Both the position numbers and the translations under genes were made by a program. This document shows, in pieces, positions 8,607 to 17,202 of a stretch of DNA of 64,000 nt. The DNA is from Chania fonticola_B (GTDB lineage: Bacteria > Pseudomonadota > Gammaproteobacteria > Enterobacterales > Enterobacteriaceae), in NCBI RefSeq assembly GCF_048537545.1, contig NZ_CP183218.1; one strand, 5' to 3'. The stretch's first letter is position 1. Each line of letters opens with the position of its first letter. Under the pieces are notes generated by a model, which saw only the letters and a list, made by a program, of their open reading frames with translations, did no database searches and was not told where the DNA came from.

Positions 8607-8897
8607 TTCACACTCGTTTGTCTGAAGGCGTTTCATGACTGAATCCACGTCGGCAACCCGTTCATTGTGCGATGCCTTGGTGCGTCAGGGAGCCTCGCGA
8701 ATAAGCAAGCCATCAACGCACTGGTCTACACGCACTCAACGCCATAAAGGATAACTATCCGAAACGGTAATCCACACAACACAAAGAAAGCTCAGTATCA
8801 AAACGTCCTCAGTCATCGTCAGCCAGCAATGCGGTTACATGCAGCACCGACACTCATCACAAGGACATGTGAACCTGCCTGGTCTGCAGGTCTCATC

Positions 8898-8942
8898 ACC
8901 CCTAACCCAAACCGACCCCGCTCGCGGGTTTGGGTTAGGGGT
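8898..8942. repeat. 16-bp perfect inverted repeat
   Basis: ACCCCTAACCCAAACC (8898-8913) pairs perfectly with 8927-8942 across a 13-nt GC-rich loop. It is symmetrical with no T run, more like a dispersed palindromic repeat or mRNA-stabilising hairpin than an intrinsic terminator. Confidence 0.7.
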
Positions 8943-9019
8943 CATCGTCCTGTGGCGCGCTTTTCTGTCGGGATATCGTTGTATCATCATGACGCTCTCG
9001 TCCGTCGTTAAGGGATGAA

Positions 9020-9040
9020 GGCAGGCCCCAAGGGCCTGCC
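9020..9040. repeat. 9-bp GC-rich hairpin
   Basis: GGCAGGCCC pairs with GGGCCTGCC around a 3-nt loop, downstream of the minus-strand gene ending at 9131. A weak terminator is possible; no T tract follows. Confidence 0.5.
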
Positions 9041-9097
9041 CGGTGTACAACGCCTGCACATTCCCAGCCTCGTTGCTCGGAAGTGTGCGAGGGCAAT

Positions 9098-9120
9098 GAC
9101 AATGGGGTCCCCCCATTGTC
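9098..9120 (-). terminator. Possible terminator/3' stabilising hairpin after the secreted protein gene
   Basis: GACAATGGGG (9098-9107) pairs perfectly with CCCCATTGTC (9111-9120), 3-nt loop, 11 nt past the stop of the gene at 9131-10039. No U tract follows in the minus-strand direction, so factor-dependent ending or 3' protection is as likely. Confidence 0.45.
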
Positions 9121-9130
9121 AACGTGCGCC

Positions 9131-10039
9131 TTATGGTTTGGCGTTGTAATCGACCTGTAGACCGAAGCCCTGTACACCGTCGTCGGAACCGGAGATAACC
9201 TTGCCCGCCGTGTTGGTCGGTACCGCAAAGTCCGCATCCGGGTTGAACAACGTTGCCGGTGCCGCCGTATTGGTGGTCGCACTGGTCCCGCTGAGTTTCC
9301 ACTTGTAGTTGACGGTATCGGTCAACTCGGTGGTACCGTCTGCTGCGAACAGTTGGAACTTGTAAGTCGCACCGACTTTCAGCTTGGTCGCCGAACCAAT
9401 CAGGTTGGTGCCGTCGCCACCCACCAGAGTGATCTTCGCAATCACGCCATCACCTGGCTCGACTGGCTGCACAGGAACATCGGTGCCGCCATCGGTGCTG
9501 CCCCCAGTCTCGCCATCCGGCCCTGGACCAAACTCACCAGGCTTGGCCACGTCGTTATAGGTGATGGTGTGACCAGTTCTCAGATCACCCGTCAGGGATT
9601 GCTCGGTGATGACCGCCTTGATGACGCCACCCAATGCCGCATCAGGAACAATGATGGCGCTGCTGCCAATCCCCGTGCCGTCTGTGGTGGTCGCCAGAGC
9701 ATTGACCACACCGGTGATAGCGACTGGCGTGCCGGTACCGTTAGCGGGCACATAGAACCACTGCACCGTGGTGGTGGAGTCATCCGTATCACCATCGGTG
9801 TCGGTGTATTTGTAGGTCATGGTGATGGTATCACCGGTCTTCAGGTTGGTCGGGTCACTGGTGGTAAAGTCCACCGAGTGGACGCCACCGGCGTTGGATT
9901 TCAGTACCGGGATTTCACCGCGGATAGTGCCAGTGGAGCCGGTCATCACTGCATAGGCGCTGGTAATGGTACCCGCGGTAATCATCATCGCCAGCGCGAT
10001 TTTCTTTAACGTAAACGTCCGGGTCTTCATTGCTTTCAT
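9131..10039 (-). CDS. Secreted Ig-like exoprotein, partner of the inverse autotransporter (ZirS/ZirU-like)
   Basis: The start at 10039 (MKAMKTRTFTLKKIALAMM) follows AAGGAA with 8-nt spacing; the signal peptide ends TSAYA. The mature part contains the acidic loop YTDTDGDTDDST (~residue 85), a candidate calcium site. A low-complexity linker (PDGETGGSTDGGTD, ~205) separates a C-terminal domain that begins VGATYKFQLF and ends GVQGFGLQVDYN. That end matches the neighbouring 298-residue protein (GDQGFGLKVEFD) and the inverse autotransporter (GDQGFGLKVLY). In Salmonella ZirTSU an intimin-like barrel exports soluble Ig-domain proteins that associate with it. The shared module and order suggest the same here, by inference. 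Confidence 0.6.
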   Translation of the reverse strand: MKAMKTRTFTLKKIALAMMITAGTITSAYAVMTGSTGTIRGEIPVLKSNAGGVHSVDFTTSDPTNLKTGDTITMTYKYTDTDGDTDDSTTTVQWFYVPANGTGTPVAITGVVNALATTTDGTGIGSSAIIVPDAALGGVIKAVITEQSLTGDLRTGHTITYNDVAKPGEFGPGPDGETGGSTDGGTDVPVQPVEPGDGVIAKITLVGGDGTNLIGSATKLKVGATYKFQLFAADGTTELTDTVNYKWKLSGTSATTNTAAPATLFNPDADFAVPTNTAGKVISGSDDGVQGFGLQVDYNAKP

Positions 10040-10173
10040 GTCCTGCTTTCCTTGTATCGGTACGCACAATGCTATGTGGTTATGTTTTCCGGCTGAAACT
10101 GCCCAGTGGTGTTGCTGCTACTTCTACTGCATAAAACCGGTCCGACGGAGCGTGTCAGCCACCGGCAGCCCGC

Positions 10174-11070
10174 TTAGTCAAACTCCACCTTCAGACCAAA
10201 GCCCTGGTCTCCCGGGGCGGCACCCGAACTGGATGCACTGTTGACCGGCACCGTGTAACGGTCAGTGGTGGCGCCGGTGATGGCGTGATTGCTCAATGTT
10301 GCCGGGGCGCTGTCACCCGCTGCTGCAGTGTTGGTCCCGTCCAGCTTCCAGGTGATACGCCTTAACTGCGCCGTCACCTCCTGCTCATCCGCATCCCAGA
10401 CTCCGTTGCCGTTGGCGTCCTGCCAGGCGCGGAACAGATAGGTCTCCCCGACCTTCGGACTGTTGCCAGTGGTGCGCGAGTAGTCCATCACGCCACTGCC
10501 AGCACCTGGATTGTCTGATGCCAGGAATATCCCGCCGCCCACCCCACCAGCCTGTGTTCCTTTACTGGTATCCAGCACGATGATGGGCTGCTGCCCCTTG
10601 CGCGGGAGGCCGGTTTTCGATTGCTCCCAGATCTCCACCTTGATGGCTGCGGCCCCCAGCGCGCCCGCCGGGATAACAATGGTCGAGGTGCCTGGCGTGC
10701 TGCCGGTGGCCGGGGTGTTACCGGTCGGGGTAATGGTGATGTCAGCTCCCCCGCCAACCGGGGTGTAGCTCCAGACCACGCTGGAGAGCGAGTCATCCTC
10801 GTCACCGTCACTGTCATCATGACGGTAGGTCATCACCACCGTGTCCCCGGTGGACAGCACTTCCGGCCGGGCATGGGTGCCGCTGAAATCCACGGTATGG
10901 GGCGTACTGCCGGTGGACGGTGCCACCAGAACCGGTACCGCACCACTCACCGCCACCGTGGTCGGCGTACTGCCCGCCCAGGCGGTACTCATCAGGCTGG
11001 CACTGACCAGCATCGCCAATACCAGGGGCTTCAAGGCAAATCCTTGCAACGCGTTGTTGTCTGTTTTCAT
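10174..11070 (-). CDS. Secreted Ig-like exoprotein, paralogue of the downstream gene (ZirS/ZirU-like)
   Basis: 298 residues. The signal peptide ends LMSTAWA. The mature N-terminal domain aligns throughout with the downstream paralogue: PVLVAPSTGSTPHTVDFSG against PVLKSNAGGVHSVDFTT, and the acidic loop RHDDSDGDEDDSL against KYTDTDGDTDDS. A second acidic loop, DANGNGVWDADE (~residue 220), has the spacing of an EF-hand/dockerin-type calcium loop. The C-terminal module VGETYLFRAW ... APGDQGFGLKVEFD is shared with the inverse autotransporter immediately upstream (65-nt gap). Co-transcription and co-secretion are inferred. Confidence 0.6.
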   Translation of the reverse strand: MKTDNNALQGFALKPLVLAMLVSASLMSTAWAGSTPTTVAVSGAVPVLVAPSTGSTPHTVDFSGTHARPEVLSTGDTVVMTYRHDDSDGDEDDSLSSVVWSYTPVGGGADITITPTGNTPATGSTPGTSTIVIPAGALGAAAIKVEIWEQSKTGLPRKGQQPIIVLDTSKGTQAGGVGGGIFLASDNPGAGSGVMDYSRTTGNSPKVGETYLFRAWQDANGNGVWDADEQEVTAQLRRITWKLDGTNTAAAGDSAPATLSNHAITGATTDRYTVPVNSASSSGAAPGDQGFGLKVEFD

Positions 11071-11135
11071 GTTCCGTCGTTATCCTGTCCTTTTACTGCC
11101 TGTCCGTGCGGCCGCTGTTGCCATCAGCCTCACTC

Positions 11136-13400
11136 TCAATACAACACCTTCAGGCCGAAGCCCTGGTCACCACAGACCACACCGCTGTTGCTGTTGGCGT
11201 TGGTGCGTGGCGTAAAGGTGTATCCGGTCACCCCGGTGTCATGCTCGGTCAGCGTGACATTGCACGCCTCACCGGCTGCAGCCGCGTTGCCGTCCAGCGC
11301 CCAATGCAACGTTTCCGGCGGGAAACTGGCCGTCACGTCCTCACCGGCGGCATCGAACAGTTTCACGGTGTAGGTCACCCCCACCTGCGGGCTAAGCTGC
11401 GCCGCCAGAATGTCCTTGCCGTCCGGGTCCAGAATTTCGGCACGTGCCACGTCCGGTGTCGTTTGATTGACACTGAAGGTCACCTCTTGTGGTGCGGTCA
11501 TCCCGTAAGTGCCCAGGTCTGCCACCACCTGATAGCGCCCTGGCAAGGTACTGACCAGTTCACGCACATAGTAGGTCACCCCATCTCGTTCTTCGGTGCG
11601 GTCACCCTTCAGGCTGACGCAAGGCTCAGCCTTACCCTGTGCATCAGTCGAGCAGCTTGCGCTGACCGTGATGGCTTTGCCCGTCACGGCGTCTTTCACT
11701 ATCCAGGTCGGCGTCAGTGCCGGGTCGGTAATGGCCTGCGCCTGATGGTTGGTCAGGTAGGTCACCAACTGCACAGTATCAGTGGCCAGACCGGTAGCCG
11801 GCTTGCTCGCACCATTTTCGACATCCAGCTTGCCCTGACGCTGTTGACCCACACGCACCTCGACGGTGTTGGACGTCACCTGACGTCCTTTCTCATCCGT
11901 CAACGTGATGGACAGGTGGTAAAGGTTGGTGGCGTCGGGCGCAGAGTCCCAGACCGGTAGCGTGATTTGCCACCCCTGCGGGTTGTCCGTGCCCGCTGTG
12001 GCCACCATCGACAGCGGAATGACATCGCCATTCCAGTTCACTGCCGTGATGCGGTACTTGCTGTGCACCAGTGGCTGCATGACGTACTCGTCCCCTTCCA
12101 ACAGGGTGGTCGGTACGGCCGCCAGGTCGAGGTCAAATACCCCCTGCTTTTCCTTGTACTCCAGAACGATGTCGTAATTACGGTCCACCAGGTCGTAACG
12201 GCTGCCTTTCAGGCTGCGCGCCTGAGCGACACGGTCCGGATCAAGCTGCTTGTCCAGCGGGGTGCCAATCTGGTAACTGAGCTGCAGGTCCGCTTTCTGT
12301 TCGCTTTTGCCATTCTGACCCGCCTTGTGACTGAGTTTGAGCGTCAGCAACGGCACCGGGGTGTAATCGACACCCACCGTGACCGCATGAGGGTTTGACT
12401 GCAGATTGTCCTTGCCGAACAGGGCCACTTCATCACCGAAGTACTGCTCATAGACCATTGACGCCCCCAGTTGCGGGTAGGCCGGCAGATAACCCTGGGC
12501 GCGGACATCAAAGCCCTTGGCCGGACGTTCCAGGTAGTCGTCAAAGTCTTTGGAGTCTTTCCAGCTACTGAGTGGGTGGTAGTAGTTCGCGGCCAGCTTC
12601 AGGTTGTCACGCCACAGCTCGGCCCCCACACCGCCCCGGGTGTGACTGCGGCTGATGTCCTGGTCGATAAAGACGTTGTAGCCCAGCAGCCAGTCACCCT
12701 GGTCATGACGCACCCCGGCACCGACGTTGCCGATAAGGCGGTCGTCCTGACCATGGATACCCACCTGAGTGAAGGCCACCAGACTGTCGGTCTCATACCA
12801 GGGACTGAACAGTGAACCGCCACTGCCCTTGAGGCTGCCCTTGTCATCCACGGCGATGTTGACCTGCGCCTTGCCAAACTTGCCCAGGAAGTCCTGCACC
12901 TCTTTCTGTACCGGCGCCACCACCTGACTCTTGGCCTTGTTCTTGGCCCAGCTTTCCGCCTGGCTCTTCACCTGGTCGCTGGTCATGTTGTTCCAGTCCT
13001 GACCGGCCACAAACTGGGCCGTTCCCGCGGTCTTCACCTCGGTGGCGTTGGCGGCCTCTTTCGGTAGCGGGGCGTTCCCCATGCTGAGTTCAGGCAGATC
13101 ACTGGCAATCACGCCACGCGTGTCTTCGGTGGGAAACAGCGGTGAACTGGCTGGCAACATCAGGCTTTCACCCTTTTTCACGGTATCGCGCCGGTCCAGG
13201 CTGCCCTTGTTCAGCCTGCGCAATTCACTTACCGACACGCCACTTTGCAAGGCCAGTTGATACAGGCTGCTGTCAGCAGGAACGGTGTAGGCACGCGGAG
13301 GCGTGAGCAACTGACTCGCCCCCTCTTTCCCGGCAGCCAATACCATGCCACTCCCTATGAGCAATGAAGCAATAACCAAAAGGCGGAAGGGGGTAATCAT
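11136..13400 (-). CDS. Inverse autotransporter (intimin/invasin family) with LysM domain and Ig-like passenger; ZirT-like
   Basis: 754 residues; ATG preceded by AGGAG with 7-nt spacing. In order: signal peptide (ends MVLAAG); LysM peptidoglycan-binding motif (~37-82: YTVPADSSLYQLALQSGVSV); linker and periplasmic helix (~130-170); the 12-strand barrel of the family (~190-400: LFSPWYETDSLVAFTQVGIH, NVGAGVRHDQGDWLLGYNVF, ELWRDNLKLAANYYHPLSSW, GFDVRAQGYLPAYPQLGASM); then Ig-like passenger domains to the C-terminus. The passenger is short and ends in the same module (GDQGFGLKVLY) as two small secreted proteins next door. There is no C-type-lectin tip, but one sits on the separate protein at 6514-7608. 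By analogy with Salmonella ZirT it may translocate or anchor these partners. Confidence 0.8.
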   Translation of the reverse strand: MITPFRLLVIASLLIGSGMVLAAGKEGASQLLTPPRAYTVPADSSLYQLALQSGVSVSELRRLNKGSLDRRDTVKKGESLMLPASSPLFPTEDTRGVIASDLPELSMGNAPLPKEAANATEVKTAGTAQFVAGQDWNNMTSDQVKSQAESWAKNKAKSQVVAPVQKEVQDFLGKFGKAQVNIAVDDKGSLKGSGGSLFSPWYETDSLVAFTQVGIHGQDDRLIGNVGAGVRHDQGDWLLGYNVFIDQDISRSHTRGGVGAELWRDNLKLAANYYHPLSSWKDSKDFDDYLERPAKGFDVRAQGYLPAYPQLGASMVYEQYFGDEVALFGKDNLQSNPHAVTVGVDYTPVPLLTLKLSHKAGQNGKSEQKADLQLSYQIGTPLDKQLDPDRVAQARSLKGSRYDLVDRNYDIVLEYKEKQGVFDLDLAAVPTTLLEGDEYVMQPLVHSKYRITAVNWNGDVIPLSMVATAGTDNPQGWQITLPVWDSAPDATNLYHLSITLTDEKGRQVTSNTVEVRVGQQRQGKLDVENGASKPATGLATDTVQLVTYLTNHQAQAITDPALTPTWIVKDAVTGKAITVSASCSTDAQGKAEPCVSLKGDRTEERDGVTYYVRELVSTLPGRYQVVADLGTYGMTAPQEVTFSVNQTTPDVARAEILDPDGKDILAAQLSPQVGVTYTVKLFDAAGEDVTASFPPETLHWALDGNAAAAGEACNVTLTEHDTGVTGYTFTPRTNANSNSGVVCGDQGFGLKVLY

Positions 13401-14348
13401 TTACTCACTCCTTTGAGTGGATATTTCACACGAGAAATTAATGAAATAAGAACAGGAATAACTAGCCGCATAGCGAAAGTTTTCTCGATAGTAAACAGAT
13501 CAACAACCCGCAATGAGCTACAGAGTAAAGATGCAAGAGAGGGATATAAAAATAGCAAAAATTCCGCCTTAAAAAGCAGATTATCAAATATACCAAAGTA
13601 TCTTTTTTTAGACAAAGCAGACTCTTCATTGATAATCCTTTATCCCGTCGTTACGCAAAAAAATCAGCAGTAACCAAAGTAATGCATTCATTACGCATTT
13701 TCCCGTCACTTTATATGTGATATCAAACCCCATGTAAACAACACCTTTCAACTCATGACACCACTAAAACAAAAAAATCAGAATTTTATTCTGTTTTAGT
13801 TAATTATTTCAGAGTGCATCAATAATTAAAAAACGATTAACACTCGCAATGTGTCATACGCCCACCAATAATCAGCGGTAAATATTTTTTGACTTTAAAA
13901 CTTATCTAAAACGCATTTAACCCGCACATGTAAGAGCAAAGGAAATTCAGAAACTCAAGATTTAACCCAGAAAGAACAAACCATTAACCAACACAAAAAA
14001 ATAAACAATAAATATAAAAAAACCAAGAGTTATCAAATTAAAAATGCAACTATCAAGCAATATGCATGTATTTATTTATCCTAAACAACACTCACCAAAT
14101 TGATCAAAATACAGACACGTTTTTTTCTTGCCGCGATGGCAACTCAAATCGCTGGCTCCTTGTGCGTCTGGCATCGGGAACCAGATACTGGGCAGGGGAT
14201 CATATCAACATCTGCAAACATTCATAAGAATAAAGTGAGAAGCCATGACGACTGTGAGGGCGATAAATCCCCCAAAAAGTGACTACGAAACCCGGGTCTA
14301 TTCAACCGTATAGAGGATGACGATTTCCTGTGATCTCAGAAATATTGT
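13401..14348. other. AT-rich intergenic region, no gene recognised
   Basis: About 950 nt of markedly AT-rich DNA upstream of the inverse autotransporter. Short frames (e.g. 13413-13673 plus and 13397-13615 minus) have no ribosome site or recognisable product. An inverted repeat ACTAAAACA / TGTTTTAGT lies at 13763-13771 / 13792-13800. The composition suggests silencing by H-NS-type proteins, by inference. Confidence 0.55.
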
Positions 14349-14831
14349 TTACCTCTCTATACAGATAGCTATAGGTGAATTTAAATTACTGATTAAATAG
14401 CCATTTTCGAAAACACGTCTGTAGTTAAATATACGTTCTGGTAAATCCGGGTCTCCAATGATGAATTTTTCAACTATACCAATCGGAGATTTATCATGTT
14501 CACGGGATGCAATATTTATAGCAGAAACAGTAAATAAAGTATCATCATCACCAGTTAAATCATGCTTAACTTTAATAAATTTAGAAACTGGATAAGCTTT
14601 CCCTTTCCAATCAATCACACCATCAAGCTCAGCTATGCCATAACCATCCTGCTTTAAATTTACTGAAAGAACACCATTAATCACTGGCGCATCAGAAAAC
14701 TCACTGGATAAATATAAGTTCACATTTGCCTTGCACGATAACCCCCCCCTCGTCAAACCAAAGTAATGCATGCAAAAAAAAGTTATTGCCATCAAAATCA
14801 TTATAATGATAGCCACTATCTTTGATTTCAT
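14349..14831 (-). CDS. FidL-like membrane-anchored protein
   Basis: 160 residues. One N-terminal membrane segment (residues ~4-24, IVAIIIMILMAITFFCMHYF) is followed by a periplasmic domain with a Cys at ~33 and one near the C-terminus (SPIAICIER). It matches the paralogue at 16693-17202 throughout (INGVLSVNLKQDGYG against INGVLYINLNGYGDG; IVEKFIIGDPDLPERIF against MIEKLLIGDESLSSNVF). In Salmonella SPI-3 fidL follows marT. Here the ATG overlaps the stop of the MarT-like gene by 4 nt (ATGA), so they are translationally coupled. The role is presumably to modulate the membrane regulator; unproven. Confidence 0.75.
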   Translation of the reverse strand: MKSKIVAIIIMILMAITFFCMHYFGLTRGGLSCKANVNLYLSSEFSDAPVINGVLSVNLKQDGYGIAELDGVIDWKGKAYPVSKFIKVKHDLTGDDDTLFTVSAINIASREHDKSPIGIVEKFIIGDPDLPERIFNYRRVFENGYLISNLNSPIAICIER

Positions 14832-15589
14832 TTTACACCATTTAAATAATAATAGTTAACACAGGAGTAGACGTAACTTCCATCAACTTCACACAGAGAT
14901 AAAAACCCTCTATTATTCTGCATCGGATTATTTCCTTTCTTTTGGACGCTAGCGATAACAATATTATTTTTTTTACATACAACTGACTCTAATTTCATAT
15001 GCATCGAAACAAAATAAATTAGTTGCTCCCGTTCAGAACTTGACAGGACGCTGGGAGACAAAATTTTACAACTATTAATAGTAGCCACGTACTCCCCTCC
15101 CGTCTTTTTATTAAAAATGATAAAAAACAAAATTAGCGCAATGCCGACAGAAACAAAAAATACAATAATCAACCAAGATTTATCCTTTCGGGGTACAGGA
15201 GTAAAAGTAACACTCTCTTCCAATTCGGAAGAGCCCACTTCCAATTCAGGAGAGCTATCTTCCAGAACAACAATTGACACATCCTGAACAAGACTAACAC
15301 CGACTTTAGGTGCCGTTATAATGAGACTATCCACACCGAGATCCTTAAAGGCTCTCCTCAAAATCCCCAAGTTATTATTAATACTAGCACTTGACGCATC
15401 AATTTTGTACTCTTGCCATAGAAAATCATGAATTTGTTGCTTTGAAATAAAAATCCCTTTCGAATTTATTAATAAACAAAGTAACCGATCCGCTATTAGT
15501 GATAATTTAACTTCTACAGTGTCTGATGTGGCCAAATACAAACCTTCATTTGGAATAAATATAATATCGTTTCTTATCAGATACTTCAT
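14828..15589 (-). CDS. MarT/ToxR-like membrane-bound winged-helix transcriptional regulator
   Basis: 253 residues. The N-terminal OmpR/ToxR-type winged helix (~1-105) includes LSLIADRLLCLLINSKG, ISKQQIHDFLWQEYKID and LIITAPKVGVSL. A short acidic linker leads to one membrane segment (~141-160, WLIIVFFVSVGIALILFFII), then a ~90-residue periplasmic domain with cysteines. This is the one-component ToxR/CadC/MarT design: a cytoplasmic DNA-binding head and a periplasmic sensor. Ribosome site AGAGG lies 5 nt before ATG. It is coupled to a FidL-like gene. Salmonella MarT activates the adhesin gene misL; neighbouring adhesin and fimbrial genes are plausible targets here. Confidence 0.8.
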   Translation of the reverse strand: MKYLIRNDIIFIPNEGLYLATSDTVEVKLSLIADRLLCLLINSKGIFISKQQIHDFLWQEYKIDASSASINNNLGILRRAFKDLGVDSLIITAPKVGVSLVQDVSIVVLEDSSPELEVGSSELEESVTFTPVPRKDKSWLIIVFFVSVGIALILFFIIFNKKTGGEYVATINSCKILSPSVLSSSEREQLIYFVSMHMKLESVVCKKNNIVIASVQKKGNNPMQNNRGFLSLCEVDGSYVYSCVNYYYLNGVK

Positions 15590-16043
15590 TTTAACCTCTA
15601 ACGACTTACATCCATGCAGTGGATAGTTTTAAGCAGCCTTATGCTATAATAACTGGTATAATAAATTATTATAGTATAGGATACGACTATAGTGGCATTC
15701 AAGAAGAAAATTATTCAGCGATGATTTTTGAGAGAAGCATAAAGATCGCGATAGCCTATTTTTTCATATAGTTAGCATTCATTGTATATAGTAAAATGCC
15801 CTCATCAAGATATGAACAATCCTGACAAACACCATTCCATCAGGAATGGTCACGCAAGGAACACATCTAGACTGTCAAGAACATAATCACGTGAATAGCA
15901 TTGAACAGCCGAAAGATAAAGCGTGAAAAACTTAAGACAATGCTTCAACTGACACCTGGTCACAGAATCAAGTAACCTGTTATTTATATGCCTATCAAAT
16001 TTATGGCTACATTATATTTAAATCAAAAATTAGGGTGCCACCA
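15590..16043. other. Intergenic region upstream of the MarT-like gene
   Basis: 454 nt, AT-rich, no gene seen. A 9-bp inverted repeat CTATAATAA (15644-15652) / TTATTATAG (15666-15674) lies 55 nt upstream of the MarT-like start and could be an operator. No T tract. Confidence 0.45.
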
Positions 16044-16601
16044 TCAGTAATTATAGGGGAGCCCATTTAGTCGATATAAATTAGTAAACGATTTCGCCCC
16101 CATTTTTGCCAACCCATTCCTCTGATGAGTATAGATTGTCTTTACATTGATAGAAAATAAAAAATTTATATTCTTTACACTAAGTCCACGCAAGCGATGA
16201 CTCATAACCTCTGTCTCACTATAAGATAGAGACCACATTTTAGGGAGTTTTAATAGCGCATGATTATTAACCGAAGATATAATCCCCTCTGCATTCACTC
16301 TATCAGGAAGATGCCTTAAAAAACAACCTACTGCCTTCGATTGGTTGCCATAGCTGTTTAGCAAAATAATGTTAGCCGAATAATAATCAAGAATAATCAA
16401 CGCAGACAGCATATTCCCAATTAAGTTTTTCGCTACGATAAACACATCATCTTCCTGTATATCCTCAATCCTTAAATAATATATTAGTAAGTCAACCTTC
16501 ATCAAGCGCACTGAAACACCAGCCATATCATCCAGAATCGCCTTTACACCCTCATAAAAAAACAAATCATCTGAAATTAAAAAAACATTCACTTTAGCCA
16601 C
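16044..16601 (-). CDS. LuxR-family transcriptional regulator
   Basis: 185 residues from a GTG start (ribosome site GAGG, 5-nt spacing). The C-terminal helix-turn-helix is recognisable but diverged: LSYSETEVMSHRLRGLSVKN, then FSINVKTIYTHQRNGLAKMG. The N-terminal half (VNVFLISDDLFFYEGVKAIL) is receiver-like and lacks a convincing phosphorylation site. It lies between two MarT/FidL-type pairs, all on the minus strand, downstream of the broken fimbrial operon. Likely an adhesin or fimbria regulator, by position only. Confidence 0.7.
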   Translation of the reverse strand: MAKVNVFLISDDLFFYEGVKAILDDMAGVSVRLMKVDLLIYYLRIEDIQEDDVFIVAKNLIGNMLSALIILDYYSANIILLNSYGNQSKAVGCFLRHLPDRVNAEGIISSVNNHALLKLPKMWSLSYSETEVMSHRLRGLSVKNINFLFSINVKTIYTHQRNGLAKMGAKSFTNLYRLNGLPYNY

Positions 16602-16692
16602 TTTATCCTCAACAAAAAAATAAAAAAACGAACGCTAAATTAAGTTAAAAACTATACACCCCATCAAAATAACATCTATAATTAATTTAATT

Positions 16693-17202
16693 TCAGATGT
16701 TTATACAAATCATTGCTGGCAAATACAAGTTACCAATTAAATATCCATTATCAAATATCTTTTTAAAACTGAATACATTAGAGGACAAAGACTCATCTCC
16801 TATCAATAGCTTTTCAATCATTCCTTGAGGAGATAGGTCGTTCTCAAGAGAAAGACTGGAAACCGTTCGAATCACAACTATTCCAACTCGATGCGAACGA
16901 TTAAAATCATGCGTAATCATGATTCGTTTGTAAACAGGGTAAGTGTTAGATTGCACCGTTATGACACCAGACACATCTAGAAAACCGTCCCCATAACCAT
17001 TTAGGTTAATATACAAAACACCATTAATTAACGGGCCTTTCGACTCCCCATCTGAAAAATCCATATTGATATTAGATTTACAAGATAAGACATCATCTAC
17101 TACCTTCCCCCTCCCAAGACAACTATAAATTACAGCAAAAAAAACCATCAAGGTAACCACTCCACTGAGTATCGACCACACTCCAAAATTACAAATTTTC
17201 AT
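16693..17202 (-). CDS. FidL-like membrane-anchored protein (second copy)
   Basis: The start is ATG at 17202 (MKICNFGVWSILSG); a TTG at 17211 only extends the frame. One N-terminal membrane segment (SGVVTLMVFFAVIYSCLG) and a periplasmic domain collinear with the FidL-like protein at 14349. It was originally coupled to the MarT-like gene by the same ATGA overlap: the stop of that gene's restored frame is at 17199-17201. Its partner is now frameshifted, so this copy may be orphaned. Confidence 0.7.
   Translation of the reverse strand: MKICNFGVWSILSGVVTLMVFFAVIYSCLGRGKVVDDVLSCKSNINMDFSDGESKGPLINGVLYINLNGYGDGFLDVSGVITVQSNTYPVYKRIMITHDFNRSHRVGIVVIRTVSSLSLENDLSPQGMIEKLLIGDESLSSNVFSFKKIFDNGYLIGNLYLPAMICINI

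Larger units (their letters stand above)
8607..9130. other. Non-coding interval with three strong hairpins
   Basis: No credible gene on either strand between the LuxR gene and the secreted protein ending at 9131. It holds three perfect inverted repeats, listed separately. None has a clear T tract, so their role as terminators is uncertain. Confidence 0.6.

Noticed and set aside
13397..13673. Two opposed short frames upstream of the inverse autotransporter
   Set aside because: No ribosome site or known fold; the interval looks like promoter DNA.
14100..14282. Plus-strand 60-codon frame before the FidL-like gene
   Set aside because: TTG-type context, no ribosome site, no similarity recognised.
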